DNA of 64,000 nucleotides from Warburgia ugandensis (taxonomy: Eukaryota; Streptophyta; Magnoliopsida; Canellales; Canellaceae). Shown here piece by piece: positions 1-12,741 of the stretch. The notes under the pieces are model-generated. The model searched no databases. It was not told where the DNA came from and worked only from the letters and a program-made list of their open reading frames with translations. The stretch lies in the NCBI GenBank assembly GCA_035236585.1, contig CP141137.1:11052327-11116326 (forward strand). Reading direction: 5' to 3'. The first letter of the stretch is position 1; every line of letters begins with the position of its first letter. The position numbers and the translations under genes were made by a program.

Positions 1-315
1 ATTCACTGCTTCACTACGGCCGGAAATTATGCTTACTATACCACATCAGATGATCCCGTCCACAATGATTCATTTGAAAGTTGCATAACTAGCATTGTTG
101 CAGTTTACAAGGAAGGTGTGCGCCGCCTTGGGTGCAATGAGACGAGTCTGGGCAATGTTTTGAGGGACGGTTTTAATGTGACATGGACCGTAGGGAGTCA
201 AATGTGTAGTCCTTGTTTTGATTTGGTGGGTCCTGTCTTCCTGACACTAACCATTCTAACAAACCTCCCACCTGTTTCTGCAGTAACGCATAGCATGCAT
301 TCTCCCTCTGTGATG
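1..315 (+). pseudogene. LRK10L ectodomain exon fragment, WAK_assoc part, broken
   Basis: Frame 1 is open from the first base and reads like the second half of an LRK10L ectodomain: a Cys-rich stretch, then ITSIVAVYKEG, NETSLGNVLRDGFNVTWTVG and CSPCFD. It matches the copy at 53866-54098. After base 222 one A is missing relative to that copy, so the rest of the WAK_assoc domain (EYCLPG...CFCS) is out of frame. The splice donor that follows the other copy (GATG|GTAAG) reads GATG|ATAAG here at 315-317. Both lesions point to a pseudogene. The fragment starts outside the window, so its 5' part and any signal peptide cannot be judged. It would have been an extracellular domain of a membrane receptor kinase. 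Confidence 0.75.
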
Positions 316-1514
316 ATAAGTTGTGAGATGTCACTAATTATCCTTGACAAAAAAAATTCTTCTTCTTTTCCTTGTAAATGTCTATATGCCCTTTGTTTCT
401 TTAATTTTGCGTACAAGATTGGGAGCAATCTTCAATTTATTTAGGACGTTCTCCTTGGCTTGCTAGAAATTCTCCAGCAAGAGATGACTAACAAAGGAAG
501 GTAAGGTTGAAATTCAGAACAAACAGAGTCCCACATGAAACAAGGCAGGATTGATTGCATTTCCCATAAGTTTTAATATGAAATCTTTTGTTAACTAGTC
601 ATCTTAGTTGTGGAGCTGCAAAAACCGGGTACAATTAGGCTGAGGACTTTTGTTAGGAAGACAGGGCTAATTAGAAAGTCATAATTTGTTGATTTTGGTT
701 TGGACATCTTCAGTTATTTCTCTGCAATCCTTAGATAACATCTAATTTATAGTTGGAAGAGTATTCAGATCACTTAATTGATGATCTTTTGGACTCGTGC
801 CTTCTGGATAAAGGGTCTTGTGTCGTGCAGAGATTGCATGTACACTCTTTCATTTTGGTAATGACAACCTTCTCCTTATTTTATACTTGTTCAATGATTA
901 CAACTATTTAATTGGTATGCCTTTGTTCTGAATGGATTGCAAACAGAATACTCCTTTGTCGGACGGTCTGTGCCTCTGGTTTGGGGAAGCGTTTTATTGG
1001 GTATTAATTTTTTGTCCTTTAAACTGTTCCTTTTTGAGAAATGCTACGGGCACTCGTTTTCGGTACTCAACCTAGGTTCCTCTCCTTGGGATAGTCCGAT
1101 ATATTCATCTTGTTTGGAATGCTTGCAAAAATTGGCTAAAACTCAAAATTCATGGTCGCCGGCTGCTTTGAGCTATATGCTGTATTAGCTTTTGAAATTA
1201 CGATCATCGGATTTTTTCTACTGAATTGGAGGCCGAAATATGGGAGGCCGAACAAGATTCTCTTCCTTAAATTTGTAGGTCCCAAACAGGCTCTTAGAAT
1301 TCTCCGTTCAGGATTTATTTCTCTTTCAATTTGCCTATCAGACACGCCTTGTATATCATCCAACAGTGGCCCCACTCCCTTTCCCTTCTACTACTTATTA
1401 ATATTATTCGCTGGCCTGACAGTCGAGTAAGTAAACGAGAGTAAATCTAATTATCTATCATGTTCAGTCGCCACATGAATGGTCCAGATCATAGTCAGTG
1501 TGAGTCTGACTTCA
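316..1514. repeat. Intron-like/spacer sequence, duplicated at 54099-55254
   Basis: Non-coding AT-rich sequence following the broken exon. It is collinear with 54099-55254, and 2414-2870 is a third, more diverged copy of its first part. Short open frames (for example 937-1188) occur in both copies but resemble nothing known. The segment near 1140-1320 has small indels relative to the other copies. Confidence 0.6.
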
Positions 1515-2034
1515 AGGCCCAAGCACCCCATTATTGAAACCTAATCTTGTAAAAATTAAGGCTGAGATCGTCTTATTATTGCAAAATTAATTAACATGGC
1601 CTAGTCAAACCCAAGGAAGGGGCTTGGAAAATGGTGAAACAGTGGCGCCACCATCAATCCATCTTCCACGAGGAAGAATATTCAAAGATAAGAAAGCTCG
1701 TAGTCTACCCCTCCTTCAATCTTCTATCTTTCTCTCCATCCAGCAGTCGTCTTGAAGTGTTTCTGACGGGGACCGCAACCTCACTTAATTCCTCAATTAC
1801 CAGAATTATCCATATCATCTCGACTTCAAGCCTTTATCCTTCCCTGTTTTGGATGTTCTATCTTTCAAGTCCTCTCTCCTCACACTGTCAAGGGCATATT
1901 CGTTATACTCTCCCGCGTCAATTTGTTACCACTGCTTTTCTTCTCAAGCCAAGCGAATCAGGACCGAAGAAAAAGCACTGCATTTATCATTCAACTTACC
2001 ACCAGAAAAATCTGCCATGAACATCTCTCTGTAG
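1515..2034 (+). repeat. Copy of the upstream region of the LRK10L genes
   Basis: This segment closely matches 55255-55775, which lies directly before the intact exon 1 at 55849, and partly matches 12742-13047 before the exon 1 at 13203. It is therefore a duplicated promoter/5'-leader block. Where the 55727 copy has a TATA-like TTTATAAT, this copy has TTTATCAT near 1985. It now precedes only a dead fragment. A reading frame of about 130 codons (1631-2020) is kept here and in the other copies; see findings. Confidence 0.55.
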
Positions 2035-2104
2035 TCTCCACTTCTTTGAAATGCTGATCACGGTTTTATGGTAGTCATATATCATAACTGCTTCAACCCC
2101 CAAT

Positions 2105-2413
2105 TGAAAATCTGGGTTTCCATCAAATCCCTGAAATTATGCTTACTACTATATCATATCAAACTATATGGGTCAGATTGATCCATTTGACAGTTGCAAA
2201 ACTAGCGTAGTTACAGTGTACAAAGGTGTCTGTTGCTTGGAGCCCAATGAAATGAAGTCTGTGCAATGCTCCTAGGAACGGTTTCAATCTGACATGGGTG
2301 GTAGGGCATCAGATGTTGACTATGGTGTGTACTGTGCTCCAACACTGGCCATCCTGATGAACCTTCCACCGGTTTCTGCAGTCACCAACAGCATGCATTC
2401 TCTCTGTGTGGTG
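2105..2413 (+). pseudogene. LRK10L ectodomain exon fragment, second decayed copy
   Basis: Nucleotide homologue of 20-315 and 53866-54098, more diverged. It keeps stretches such as the TTGACAGTTGCAAAACTAGC segment, the TGACTATGGTGTGTACTGTG segment for the Cys-rich loop, and a GTGGTAAG donor-like end. Several indels between 2220 and 2310 destroy the frame, so only fragments of the WAK_assoc domain are readable. The 5' half of the ectodomain is absent: sequence from the upstream block (to 2034) is joined almost directly to the late part of the exon. It is a dead copy created by deletion or unequal recombination. Confidence 0.65.
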
Positions 2414-3073
2414 GTAAGATGTGATATGTTACTAACTATCCTTGATAACAATTCTTTTTCTTCTTTTCCTTGTATATGTCTATTTGTCCTTTGTTTCTTT
2501 AATTTTATGTACAAGATTGGGAGCCCTCTTCAGTCTATTTAGCACGTTTTCGTTGGTTTGCTATGAATACCCCAGCAAGAGATGACTAACAAAGGAAGGT
2601 TGAAATTCAGAACAAAGAGTCCTACATGAAACAAGGCAGGATTTATTGCATTTCCCATAGGTTTTAGTATGAAATCTTTTGGTAGCTAGTAATCTTAGTT
2701 GTTGAGTTACATATACAAAGTACAATTAGGTTGCATACCTCAGCAGGAAGAAAGAACTAATTAGGAAGTCATAATTTTGTTGATTTTGGTTCTTAGAGCG
2801 ATCATGAATTTTGGCTAGAGCTCAAAATTCATGATTGCTGGCTGATTTGAGCTTATGCTATTGTAGGTTTTGAAATCATGATCATTGGATTTTTTTACTG
2901 AATAATCCAACAGCTAGAAGCTTTCGATGGGCATCATTTTCTAGAGCTAGCCTAAATATGGGAGGCCAAACAAGATAAATGTATCAAATCATCTATTGGT
3001 GGGGCTAGCTAGGTAGAGTCCCAAAGAGAGTCATACTAGTGTCTCTTCCTTAAATTTGAAGGTTCCAAACAGG
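2414..3073. repeat. Third copy of the spacer that follows the fragment exons
   Basis: 2430-2800 parallels 330-690 and 54113-54470 with more substitutions. 2810-3073 parallels 1135-1290 and 54875-55036, with an extra stretch around 2900-3050. No coding sequence was seen. The large LTR element is inserted at the end of this copy, in a GGTTCTTAGAATTCTCC context that is uninterrupted at 55033-55050. Confidence 0.5.
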
Positions 3074-3078
3074 TTCTT
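3074..3078. repeat. Left target-site duplication TTCTT
   Basis: TTCTT directly before the left LTR is repeated at 12177-12181 directly after the right LTR. The uninterrupted paralogous site at 55033-55040 has one copy of TTCTT. This fixes both ends of the element. Confidence 0.85.
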
Positions 3079-5876
3079 TGTGATGACCCGGGTTTTCCCA
3101 TGCATTTTTAAATGCAATATCTAATTTCTAAGGTGAGATGCATCCCTATTTGAAAACCATTTTATAAAAACCATGCAATGCAACGGAAAATCTTTTCATT
3201 TAAACTCATTTTGAAAACCCCGAGTGTCATTTGCTTTTACAACAATCAAAGTAGTTTTTTTTAAAATATTGTAATCATAAATGTCTTCCCAGGTTTATCC
3301 AGTCATAGCTTACAGCCCAACTGTAAGTAAATACAAATATATGTCCAAAGGGTAGAGTGTTTACTTACATGTATAATTGTCTCCTTTTGATTTTTCTTGC
3401 TCGTAGCACTAACATTTCCTGAGGCATCTTCTACTCGTGAGTGGAGCTGTCCTGAAAAATGATATATTTGGGTGAGTATAAACTACACTCAAAAGGAGTC
3501 TATCACTACTAGTTTTACAATGCATGCTATATTTTAAAACATATGTTCTTTCAAAACATGTGCATGTTTAATCACTCATGTTCAATATTGATATTAAAAA
3601 CCATTGTCGAATTAGAATACTGACGACTTAAAGAATCACATAATCCAAGTCGAAAGTAACATAGATATCATAAATATACATGATATGCATAAGATGCTCA
3701 ACTGAATCCAACTCATGGATTTATGATATGGTATGGTCGACCATCCTCATGTCATGCTATATGCAATGCAAGTAAATCCTCAAAAACATAGGGCCCACTA
3801 TGCCCAGGACCTCATCGCTGTGTGGTCCCCGGGTACCTAGGGACACAAGGTCATAGCCTCCACGGGGCATATGACACTTCGACCTAATGCCGTGACACCA
3901 GTGGTAGCCCCCTGTACCACATGCAGTTGAAGCAGGGACATGCCTTTTTGGCATGGTACCCTTTCCACCTAATAGTGGTAGAGGCTGGGAGGCCACACCA
4001 GACCTCTCGGCATAGCACCCACGAGCTTACTAGCCCAAATCATATACGATCAATCAAGCAAAAACCTCTTTTTCAAAACCTGTCCTCTTTGGGTCCCTCA
4101 CAACTGCCTACCCAGCATCTTTTGAGCACTCCAACGTCTTTTAGTAACCCTCAAGGACATGCAATTTTTCAAAACTCAATAACAACAAATCATGCAATTT
4201 ATGCAATCGTTTGCAAAACTTGTCTATGCATAATGTATTTATCATATGCATGCTGAATTCATTAAGTCATGCTAAACAAGTCATGTAACTTATGCTTAAA
4301 ACATGCATTCTCAAAACAATCATGAGCTCTTTTTAAAAGTCTAATAGCGATAGAGCACCTACCTCGAAGTCTCTTGGAGTCGCGTCTTTCATTACTCAAC
4401 CCGACCCTGGGTCTCATTTATAAAATCATGGATATGAATAGATAACAAGGAGTCTTTATCAATTTCGATCTCTTTAGAAATTATATCGCTAGATCTGCCT
4501 TTAGGGTCCATAGGTCCTTGCCTAATACAGTGTCAGGCTAGATCCTATGATATGGATATACTATTCAATGGTTAGACTCTATAATTTGTCATTTGATCCT
4601 AAATTTATAGTCTCATTAGGTTCGCGTCATTCACATAGACGCGATGGTTCTTTTGGATCGCCAATCGAAGTCCTACAGCTCCTAAAATTGCAATTTTAGC
4701 ATTACACGATCACAGACGAACCATATTCGTCTTACGCGTAGGGCCCGCACATCATGGTTTCCAAGACGTGTGCGTGCCCTGGTAGAACCAGGACCCATGC
4801 CTGCACGTTGTGCGCGCCCAAAGGCCGTGCCAGGGACCGCGTTCGCACGCGCACATGCATGCCCAAGCAATGCGCTATGATGTGCGTCATGGATGGCATC
4901 GCGCGAACGCGCCTTTGGCTCAGGTGCGGTGCACCTCAGCTCCCGGGGCGCTCGTACGTCTCGGTCGAACCTGGGATTGCGCCCGCATGTGGCGTGCACG
5001 CGAGAGGACCGCCCTAGGGAGCGTACTACACCTGGCGTCCCTGGGTCGTCTTCTTCGATGGGTTATTGGACCCATCAGGAATCCAGCGTTTTCAAGCCGG
5101 AAAAACGACTAGATCCGGCATGGATCCAACCTGGGTAAGGAGAAATGGAAAGAGGAGGGAAAAGGGTCTTACCTGGAAACCTTAGAGAGTGCCATAGCCG
5201 GTGGGTGCGCCCTTTTTTTTTCCGCTCTAAATCCCTAGGTTGCCAGAAACCATGAGGAAGAGGAAAAACAACCCCAATGTCGAGCAAGACCGGAGGTAGA
5301 AGGGGAAAAGAGAAGTGAGGGGAATGGGGAGACAAGTAAAAGGAATGGCCGGCCTGAATGACCTGGCCATTGCCGTTCTTCACATGGAAAATCGAAGGAG
5401 GGTTTTCCTGTATTTGCCGGAAACCCAGCCCCAATTAGCTGAAAAACCCGATTTGAAGAGGAGGGAAATAGGGCTTTTTATAGCCATACTATGGCGGTGC
5501 CGCCATTAGCGGTGGTGGAAACCTCTGGAAAACAGGGGTTTCTAGAGAAATTGAGAGGAAGAAGACAGGGGGTGCCGTTATCAAAACGGTCCCCTGCGAT
5601 TTTCATCCTTTTTAGTTTTTAAAATATAATTTACCAAATTGCCCATAATCTTTAAACGGACGTAACTTCTTCATATGAACTCCGTTTTCAACGTTCTTTA
5701 AGGCGTTGGATTCCATTTTTCGAGTAGAATCTAATGGTACCAAGTTTTTTTTACAAATTCCTTTGTTTAATATTTTAAATAAAGTAAAACATTTAACACA
5801 GTACTTTTCGTATAGAATGTCTAGTTCATTTTTGTTAAATGGATGCAAAATTAGCGTAAATTGCTCGTGCATTACA
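3079..5876 (-). repeat. 3' LTR of the LARD-like element (element orientation)
   Basis: Direct repeat of 9381-12176 with scattered substitutions and small indels. It contains an AT-rich 5' half, a GC-rich block at about 4720-5060 and a polypurine/polypyrimidine part at 5130-5330. Minus-strand open frames in it (for example 4682-4999 and 5075-5434) recur in the other LTR but have no recognisable domain and are not called genes. Confidence 0.9.
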
Positions 5877-5880
5877 TTAT

Positions 5881-5894
5881 TACCCCCTTAAAAG
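5881..5894 (-). other. Polypurine tract of the LARD-like element
   Basis: The minus strand reads TTTTAAGGGGGTA just before the TGTAAT start of the 3' LTR. This is the expected position for the plus-strand primer. Confidence 0.65.
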
Positions 5895-8800
5895 AATTTC
5901 ATCCTCGAAATTCCATAAATTATCATCTTCAAGGTATTTTGTCTCTTAGATAACTTCTTGGTGAATGCATTCTCCCTTAGGAATTAAATCTAGGCTCAAC
6001 CTCAATTTATCATTTTTATTGTTCCTTCTACAAGGCCTTACCTATGAGGGCCGCTTTCGCTGCATACTCTGATGCATACTCCTATACGTGCCAGTTTAAC
6101 AATACCGGTTTCTAGCTGTAATTCATCTATCTCGAAATCCTTAGATGCCTATACTTTTCTCATCATGTATAGGATAGTCTCCTCGTAGGATCATGCTTCT
6201 TTATAAATTACTTCATACTTCTTTTGAGATCATATCATCTTATTTCTCATAGTCCTTTTTGAATAGCAGGGATAGTCTCGTTTTTCCTCTTGCCTTCCAT
6301 CTAGTGATCTCTTCATCATCCACATCTCCTTTTAATGGTTGGTTGTATGTCATTAGTATGTGTGCAACAAAAAGGGTTACATTTTTTCTTTTCTTCTATT
6401 GTGTCTAACTTTGCTTTTGATCTTTTATATTTGTCCCCAAGATACTTCAATAGCTAATATTGTATCATGTGCCCTACAGCCAAAACCTCGATTAACTTCG
6501 AATTTCAACTGTCTGTTGCTTTTCTACTATAACTTGGGTCCTCAACCCATATTATATTCGAAATAAAATAATTCAAGTAGCATCCTCCATTACTAATACT
6601 ATCTCATATTACGATTAGGATATCCGAACTGTACGTCAAGTTTCATAGATGTTGAAGTCATCAAATGCTTTTCTCCTTGAAGAGTTTATGCACACTCATG
6701 TCAAATATTTTATGGTTAATTCATCATCATGGTCAAATGTTCTCGTCTAGAGGCCTATCTCACTATTCACATCAATTTGTCATTAGGATTTCCAACAATG
6801 TTCCCATTTATGCAAAAAGTCTCTTATTCATAACCGAGTACCCTTACTAGGTCATGGTTGAATCCTTTGTCATTATCCTCTTTGTCCTTTCTTTGCTTGA
6901 TGGTTTTCTTCGTAATCTTTTAGACCAAATGTTCTATACTTGATCTAGTAAGGTTAGTCCTCAGGAAATTACTTCAATTTATTTTTCATACTTGGTATAT
7001 GCACATAACAACTAACTTTTTGTCTAAAGGCAACGTAACATCAAATCTCACCTTATAATGTGCTGGCCACCTCAACTTTTCTCCTTCCATTCCCTATATC
7101 AATATATTGTTCAATGTTTTATTAATGCTTTATCGTTAACCATTCGGTCTTAATTGTCAGGGGTATCATCATCATAAGTAGTGGTTTTCTCAATTCCTCA
7201 AATTTTATCTTTCAAGTGCCTCCTCATACTTAGCTTATAATAGCAGTTCTCGTTAAATAGCTACTGCATCAAGTTATGCTGAAGCTATTAAATCATCAAA
7301 TTTGAAAAACACTCAGGTAAGCATAGAATATTTTCTTAGACATAAAAAGACTTTATTTGATTACCTCGTGATCTCTTTCTAGATATATCTATGTCATAAG
7401 CTCAAGGGTCTCTAAAGTGATTAGTACTTATTTGCCTTTCTTTTCAATCCAAGTCAGCAGTATTTTTCAGACCCAAAGTAATTTCTTCACCTTGTCATGG
7501 TAACCATTAAGGTTTGAAAAACCTTTCACATTGGTTTAGATCACTTCTTATTTTTGCTCCTATCTCAGTTGCTACTGTCCTCACTGTACTCGTAGCTCCT
7601 TCATGATGTGGCCTAATCAACTGACCTCATACCCTCAAATGACTTAGTCTAACAAGTACTTCTTTCAGGGAAAACTCAGAATATTCCTTTGAGTTTATAA
7701 CTTCGACTACTGTCTAATAGATACTAACATATTTGATTAAATATGGTTATGGTGGGATACCTTTATTTAGTCAACCGTACTCTAAAGGTAATGACTAAAT
7801 AATAGTCTTAAGATATTTGCTCTTCCAATCTATGATAGCAAGGCCTCAATTTGATCCTTGATGGTACCCTACTTGCTGAAGAAAGACAAATGGACAAGTC
7901 ACTGTCCCGGCTTAATTCCTTTTTCAATATACTTTATTTACTCATGTAGCGGCAAGGTAGGATATCACCAAATTTTCCTTTTTATGGACTATATCCATTG
8001 GTGTTCCCCATAAGCTAATGGATCCGATAAGAATCTAATTGTAATAATTGATATCAAACCATTTGTAGAATTTAATTTCTAGTTGGTCACCATTCCTTTT
8101 TGGAAATTTCTTGTCGCATAATCTCCTAAAATTCGATACTCTACTCAAAGTCTTAAACTCCATATGCTTTCTCTCTTTTATACTCTTGTACAATAAGATT
8201 ACCAACTCAACTAGTATTATTCCTTCGCATTTGTTTGGTTTACCTCCCTATAGGATTCAAGATGAAAGAATTGTATGTATCTCTGTAAAGTCATGATCTT
8301 CTTCTTTTGAATATTCAATATTCATCGAATACTTATAGTTACATCTCTATCTCTTTCTCTCTTTTCTTCAAGATCCTCATTTTTGTCTACCTAGATCAAT
8401 GCTTTCATTTGAGTGGTTGCATATATTTGATCTACGCGGCAGTCAAGAGAAACTTAATACTTCCAGGAAATGTTGAAGTTTTCTAATGTCATAGAAATCC
8501 TTAATTGCCTATAGCCTTAATAAAATTCATACAATGTCTTAATAATGGCATTGACGTTTTGGTCATGCTATACTTCTCTTACAAGTTCATGTTAGGATCA
8601 ATCTATTATCATCCCTAGTATTATCATCAAAATCTTTTGATAACTCGGTTGAATTCATTTCCCTATCATATTCGTGTTATGTTTCTCTTAATCACATAAT
8701 ATGTCACTTGTATACATCTTCTTATTTGCTCCATAATACTCAGGTAGTTATTATTCGATAGCACTTCACTCTTCATAAGACTCCAATTAAGGTATCCAAA

Positions 8801-9364
8801 ATTGAGCTAAGTCCTTCAGAATCCAAACCTTTGTGACCTAGTATGAGTCACAGTTATCTCCTAATATCATCTTGCATTCTCATCTCTCTTAGATTATCAT
8901 CAAAATATTCTCAAAGTCTGTCTTTTACATCCCCTATCATACTCATATCATATCCTTGTGATAGTGTACTCATATTCTGATATTCTTTATGATGGTAAGA
9001 TAGCCATCTAGGTTTTTCGATGTTCTTATCTTTGGTGAGATTGATCTATTACAAGTTAGAATTATCTATTAACAGATTTACTAACATCTTCTTTCATCAT
9101 TCTCATCATAATATGATCCATATATGAGTTTTCATATTTGCACCACTGCACAACAATCCTTATTGATAAGATTTAAGCCATCTAATATCTAAGTATTTGC
9201 TAGACCCATCTCCTTTTTCACCTATTTGTTTATGGTGAAATGCCTTGAACACTAATATGCTAGTCATCTCTACTATTTCTATTTCTACTACTTCTTCTTA
9301 ATTATTATTTTTTATTGTCTATGACCCTTGGACATGTTGGACTGGCTGTGAAAGGATAAAACCT

Positions 9365-9378
9365 GGGCTCTGATACCA
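9365..9378 (-). other. Primer-binding site (tRNA-iMet) of the LARD-like element
   Basis: The minus strand reads TGGTATCAGAGCCC, two bases inside the 5' LTR. This is the classic plant initiator-Met complement and sets the orientation of the element. Confidence 0.85.
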
Positions 9379-9380
9379 AC

Positions 9381-12176
9381 TGTGACGACCCGGGTTTTCC
9401 CATGCATTTTTAAATGTAATATCTAATTCCTAAGACGGGATGCATCCCTTTTTGAAAACCATTTTATAAAAACCATGCAATGCAGCGGAAAATCTTTTCA
9501 TTTAAACTCATTTTGAAAACCCCGAGTGTCATTTGCTTTTACAACAATCAAAGTAGTTTTTTTAAAAATATTGTAATCATAAATGTCTTCCCAGGTTTAT
9601 CCAGTCACAGCTTACAGCCCAACTGTAAGTAAATACAAATACATGTCCAAAGGGTAGAGTGTTTACTTACATGTATAATTGTCTCCTTTTGATTTTTCTT
9701 GCTCATAGCACTAACATTTCCTGAGGCATCTTCTACTCGTGAGTGGAGCTGTCCTGAAAAATGATATATTTGGGTGAGTATAAACTATACTTAGTAGGAG
9801 TCTATCACTACTAGTTTTACAATGCATGCTATGTTTTAAAACATATGTTCTTTCGAAACATGTGCATGTTTAATCACTCATGTTCAATATTGATATTAAA
9901 AACCATTGTCGAATTAGAATATTGATGACTTAAAGAATCACATAATCCAAGTCGAAAGTAACATAGATATCATAAATATACATGATATGCATAAGATGCT
10001 CAACTGAATCCAACTCATGGATTTATGGTATGGTACGGTCGACCATCCTCATGTCATGCTATATGCAATGTAAGTAAATCCTCAAAAACATAGGACCCAC
10101 TATGCCCAGGACCTCCTCGTCGTGTGGTCCCCGGGTACCTGGGGACACAAGGTCATAGCCTTCACGGGGCATATGACACTTTGACCCAGTGCCGTGATAC
10201 CAGTGGTAGCCTCCTGTACCACATGCAGTCGAAGCAGGGACATGCCTTTTTGGCATGGTATCCTTTCCACCTAATAGTGGTAGAGGCTGGGAGGCCACCC
10301 TAGACCTCTCGGCATAGCGCCCACGAGCTTACTAGCCCAAATCATATACGATCAATCAAGTAAAAACCTCTTTTTCAAAACCTATCCTCTTTGGGTCCCT
10401 CACAACTGCCTACCCAGCTTCTTTTGGGCACTCCAGCGTCATTTGATAACCCTCAAAGACATGCAATTTTTCAAAACTCAATAACCACAAATCATGCAAT
10501 TTATGCAATCGTTTGCAAAACTTGTCTATGCATAATGTATTTATCATATGCATGCTGAATTCATTAAGTCATGCTAAACAAGTCATATAACTTATATTTA
10601 AAACATGCATTCTCAAAACAATCATGAGCTCTTTTTAAAAATCTAGTAGCGATAGAGCACCTACCTCGAAGTCTCTTGGAGTCGCGTCCTTCATTACTCA
10701 ACCCGACCCTGGGTCTCATTTATAAAATCCTGGATATGAATGGATAACAAGGAGTCCTTATCAATTTCGATCTATTTAGAAATTAGATCGCTATATCTGC
10801 CTTTTAGGGTCCATAGGTCCTTGCCTAATACAGTGTTAGGCTAGATCATATGATATGGATCTACTATTCAATGGTTAGACTCTATAATTTGTCCTTTGAT
10901 CCTAATTTTATAGTCTCATTAGGTTCATGTCATTCATATAGACGCAATGGTTCTTTTGGATCTCCAATCAAAGTCCTACAGCTCCTGAAATTGCAATTTT
11001 AGCATTGCATGATCACAGACGAACCAAATTCGTCTTACGCGTAGGGCCTGCGCATCATGGTTTCCAAGACGTGTGTGTGCCCTGGTCGAACTAGGACCCA
11101 TGCCTGCACGTTGTGCTCCCCCAAAGGCCGTGCCAGGGACCGCGTTTGCACGCGCACATGCATGCCCAAGCGACGCGCTATGACGTGCGTCCTGGATGGC
11201 ATCGAGCGAACGCGCCTTTGGCGCAGGCGTGGTGCACCTCAGCTCCCGGGGCACTCGTGCATCCCGGTCGAACCTGGGACTGCGCCCGCACGTGGCATGC
11301 ACGCGAGAGGACCGCCCTAGGGAGCGCGCTACACCTGGCGTCCTTGGGTCGTCTTCTTCGATGGGTTATTTGACCCATCAGGAATCTGGCGTTTTCAGGC
11401 CGGAAAAATGACCAGATCTGGCATGGATCTGGCCTGGGTAAGGAGAAATGGAAAGAGGAGGGAAAAGGGTCTTACCTGGAAACCTTAGAGAGTGCCATAG
11501 CCGGTGGGTGCGCCCTTTTTTTTTCCGCTCTAAATCCCTAGGTTGCCAGAAACCATGAGGAAGAGGAAAAACAACCCCAATGTCGAGCAAGACCGGAGGT
11601 AGAAGGGGAAAAGAGAAGAGAGGGGAATGGGGAGACAAGTAAAAGGAATGGCCGGCCTGAATGACCTGGCCATTGCCGTTCTTCACATGGAAAATCGAAG
11701 GAGGGTTTTCCTGTATTTGCCGGAAACCCAGCCCCAATTAGTCAAAAAACCCAATTCGAAGAGGAGGGAAATAGAGCTTTTTATAGCCATACTATAGCGG
11801 TGGTGCCGCCATTGGTGGTGGTGGAAACCTCTGGAAAATGGGGGTTTATGGAGAACTCGAGAGGAAGAAGACAGGGGGTGCCGGTATCAAAACGGTCCCC
11901 TGCGATTTTCATCCTTTTTCGTTTTTAAATACAATTTACCAAATTGCCCCTAATCTTTAAACGTCTGTAACTTCTTCATACGAACTCCATTTTCGGCGTT
12001 CTTTGAGGCGTTGGATTTTTCGAGTAGAATCTAATGGTACCAAGTTTTCTTACAAATTCTTTTTTTTTAATATTTTAAATAAAGTAAAACATTTAACACA
12101 GTAGATTTCCTGTAGAATGTCCAGTTCATTTTTGTTAAATGGATGCAAAATTAGCGTAAATTGCTCGGCCATTACA
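9381..12176 (-). repeat. 5' LTR of the LARD-like element (element orientation)
   Basis: Partner of 3079-5876, with the same TGTGACGACCC start and ATTACA end. The GC-rich block is at about 11030-11370. Sequence identity is visibly high along the whole length, with a few small deletions such as the one near 12015. Confidence 0.9.
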
Positions 12177-12181
12177 TTCTT
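12177..12181. repeat. Right target-site duplication TTCTT
   Basis: Matches 3074-3078. The host sequence then continues AGAATTCTCC, as in the empty paralogous site at 55038-55050. Confidence 0.85.
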
Positions 12182-12491
12182 AGAATTCTCCATCCAGTTA
12201 ATTCAGGATTTATGTCTCTTTCAATTTGCCTAGGAGATACAACATTTTGTCATTCAAAAGTGGCCCCCTCACCTTCCCTTCTACTATATCATAATATTTT
12301 TGGTGACGAAAAAAGGAGCAGTTCTTATATAAAACCCTTGTATTTGGTGGCCTAATAGTCAAGTCAGTAAATGAGAGTATATCTAATTATCTATCATTTA
12401 GGTGACTGGATGAACGGTCCAGATCATAGTCAATGTCAATCTGATGTTGAGAGAACCTTTTAATTTCTTTCTTCTACTCTTTCTACCCAAA
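12182..12491. repeat. Upstream spacer of the broken exon at 12492
   Basis: Host sequence resuming after the LTR element. It parallels 1290-1490 and 55040-55245 (TTCAATTTGCCTA..., GTAAGTAAA-type segments, the GGTCCAGATCATAGTCA segment) and then runs directly into a CTACCCAAATG start context like that of 55849. No gene is seen. Confidence 0.5.
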
Positions 12492-12741
12492 TGATTCTCC
12501 ACTGGTTACTGTTCAAAACCTAATCCTTCTAGTAGAAACGGCTCGTTCAATTGACTCATGCTTTGGGAGTTGCAGGCGTATAACTGGTGGAAACCATAAT
12601 ATAAGCTACCGATTTTGGATCGATGGCCAACCAAGTTAGTGTGCATTACCCGGCTTTCATGTCACCTGCAGAAAACACAATGACCCTTATCTTTATATTT
12701 CCAAAGACAACGCCAATCATATTAGAGAAATCTTTTACCTT
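12492..12741 (+). pseudogene. LRK10L exon 1, 5' fragment with nonsense mutations
   Basis: Begins ATGATTCTCCACTGGTTACT like the intact exon at 55849 and follows it for about 250 bases through the signal peptide and the first part of GUB_WAK_bind (the regions of SYPFW, YCGYPGFHV and the NGPYLDLSEDN stretch). Codon 11 is TAA, more stops follow, and the conserved TACTGT (Tyr-Cys) is TAGTGT. At about 12741 the homology stops abruptly inside the domain and the sequence continues as the upstream block of the next unit (AAGCACCCCATTA). It is a truncated, non-functional copy. Confidence 0.85.

Larger units (their letters stand above)
5877..9380 (-). other. Non-coding interior of the LARD-like element
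   Basis: 3.5 kb, strongly T-rich on the plus strand (A-rich in element orientation), with stops in all frames and no frame over about 70 codons. No retroviral-type motif (CCHC, DTG/DSG, YxDD, HHCC) is recognisable. It probably serves only as packaged RNA. Confidence 0.7.
3079..12176 (-). mobile_element. LARD-like LTR retrotransposon, about 9.1 kb, minus strand
   Basis: Two direct repeats of about 2.8 kb (3079-5876 and 9381-12176) flank a 3.5-kb middle. Both LTRs start TGTGA and end ATTACA. A primer-binding site complementary to initiator tRNA-Met lies beside the right LTR on the minus strand (9365-9378), and a purine tract beside the left LTR (5881-5894), so the element reads right to left. 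The middle holds only short chance frames: I see no gag, protease, integrase, reverse transcriptase or RNase H. Long LTRs with a non-coding interior fit a large retrotransposon derivative mobilised by another element's enzymes. The LTRs are still very alike, which suggests a fairly recent insertion. It may derive from a gypsy chromovirus-type element; that is inference. Confidence 0.9.

Noticed and set aside
3757..3996. 79-codon minus-strand frame present in both LTRs (also 10059-10298)
   Set aside because: LTR sequence, no recognisable motif, no splice or start context.
4682..5434. Minus-strand frames of 105 and 119 codons in the GC-rich part of the LTR, repeated at 10976-11737
   Set aside because: They are inside LTRs, share no domain with known proteins, and their length follows from high GC and purine bias. 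Repetition is explained by the LTR pair.
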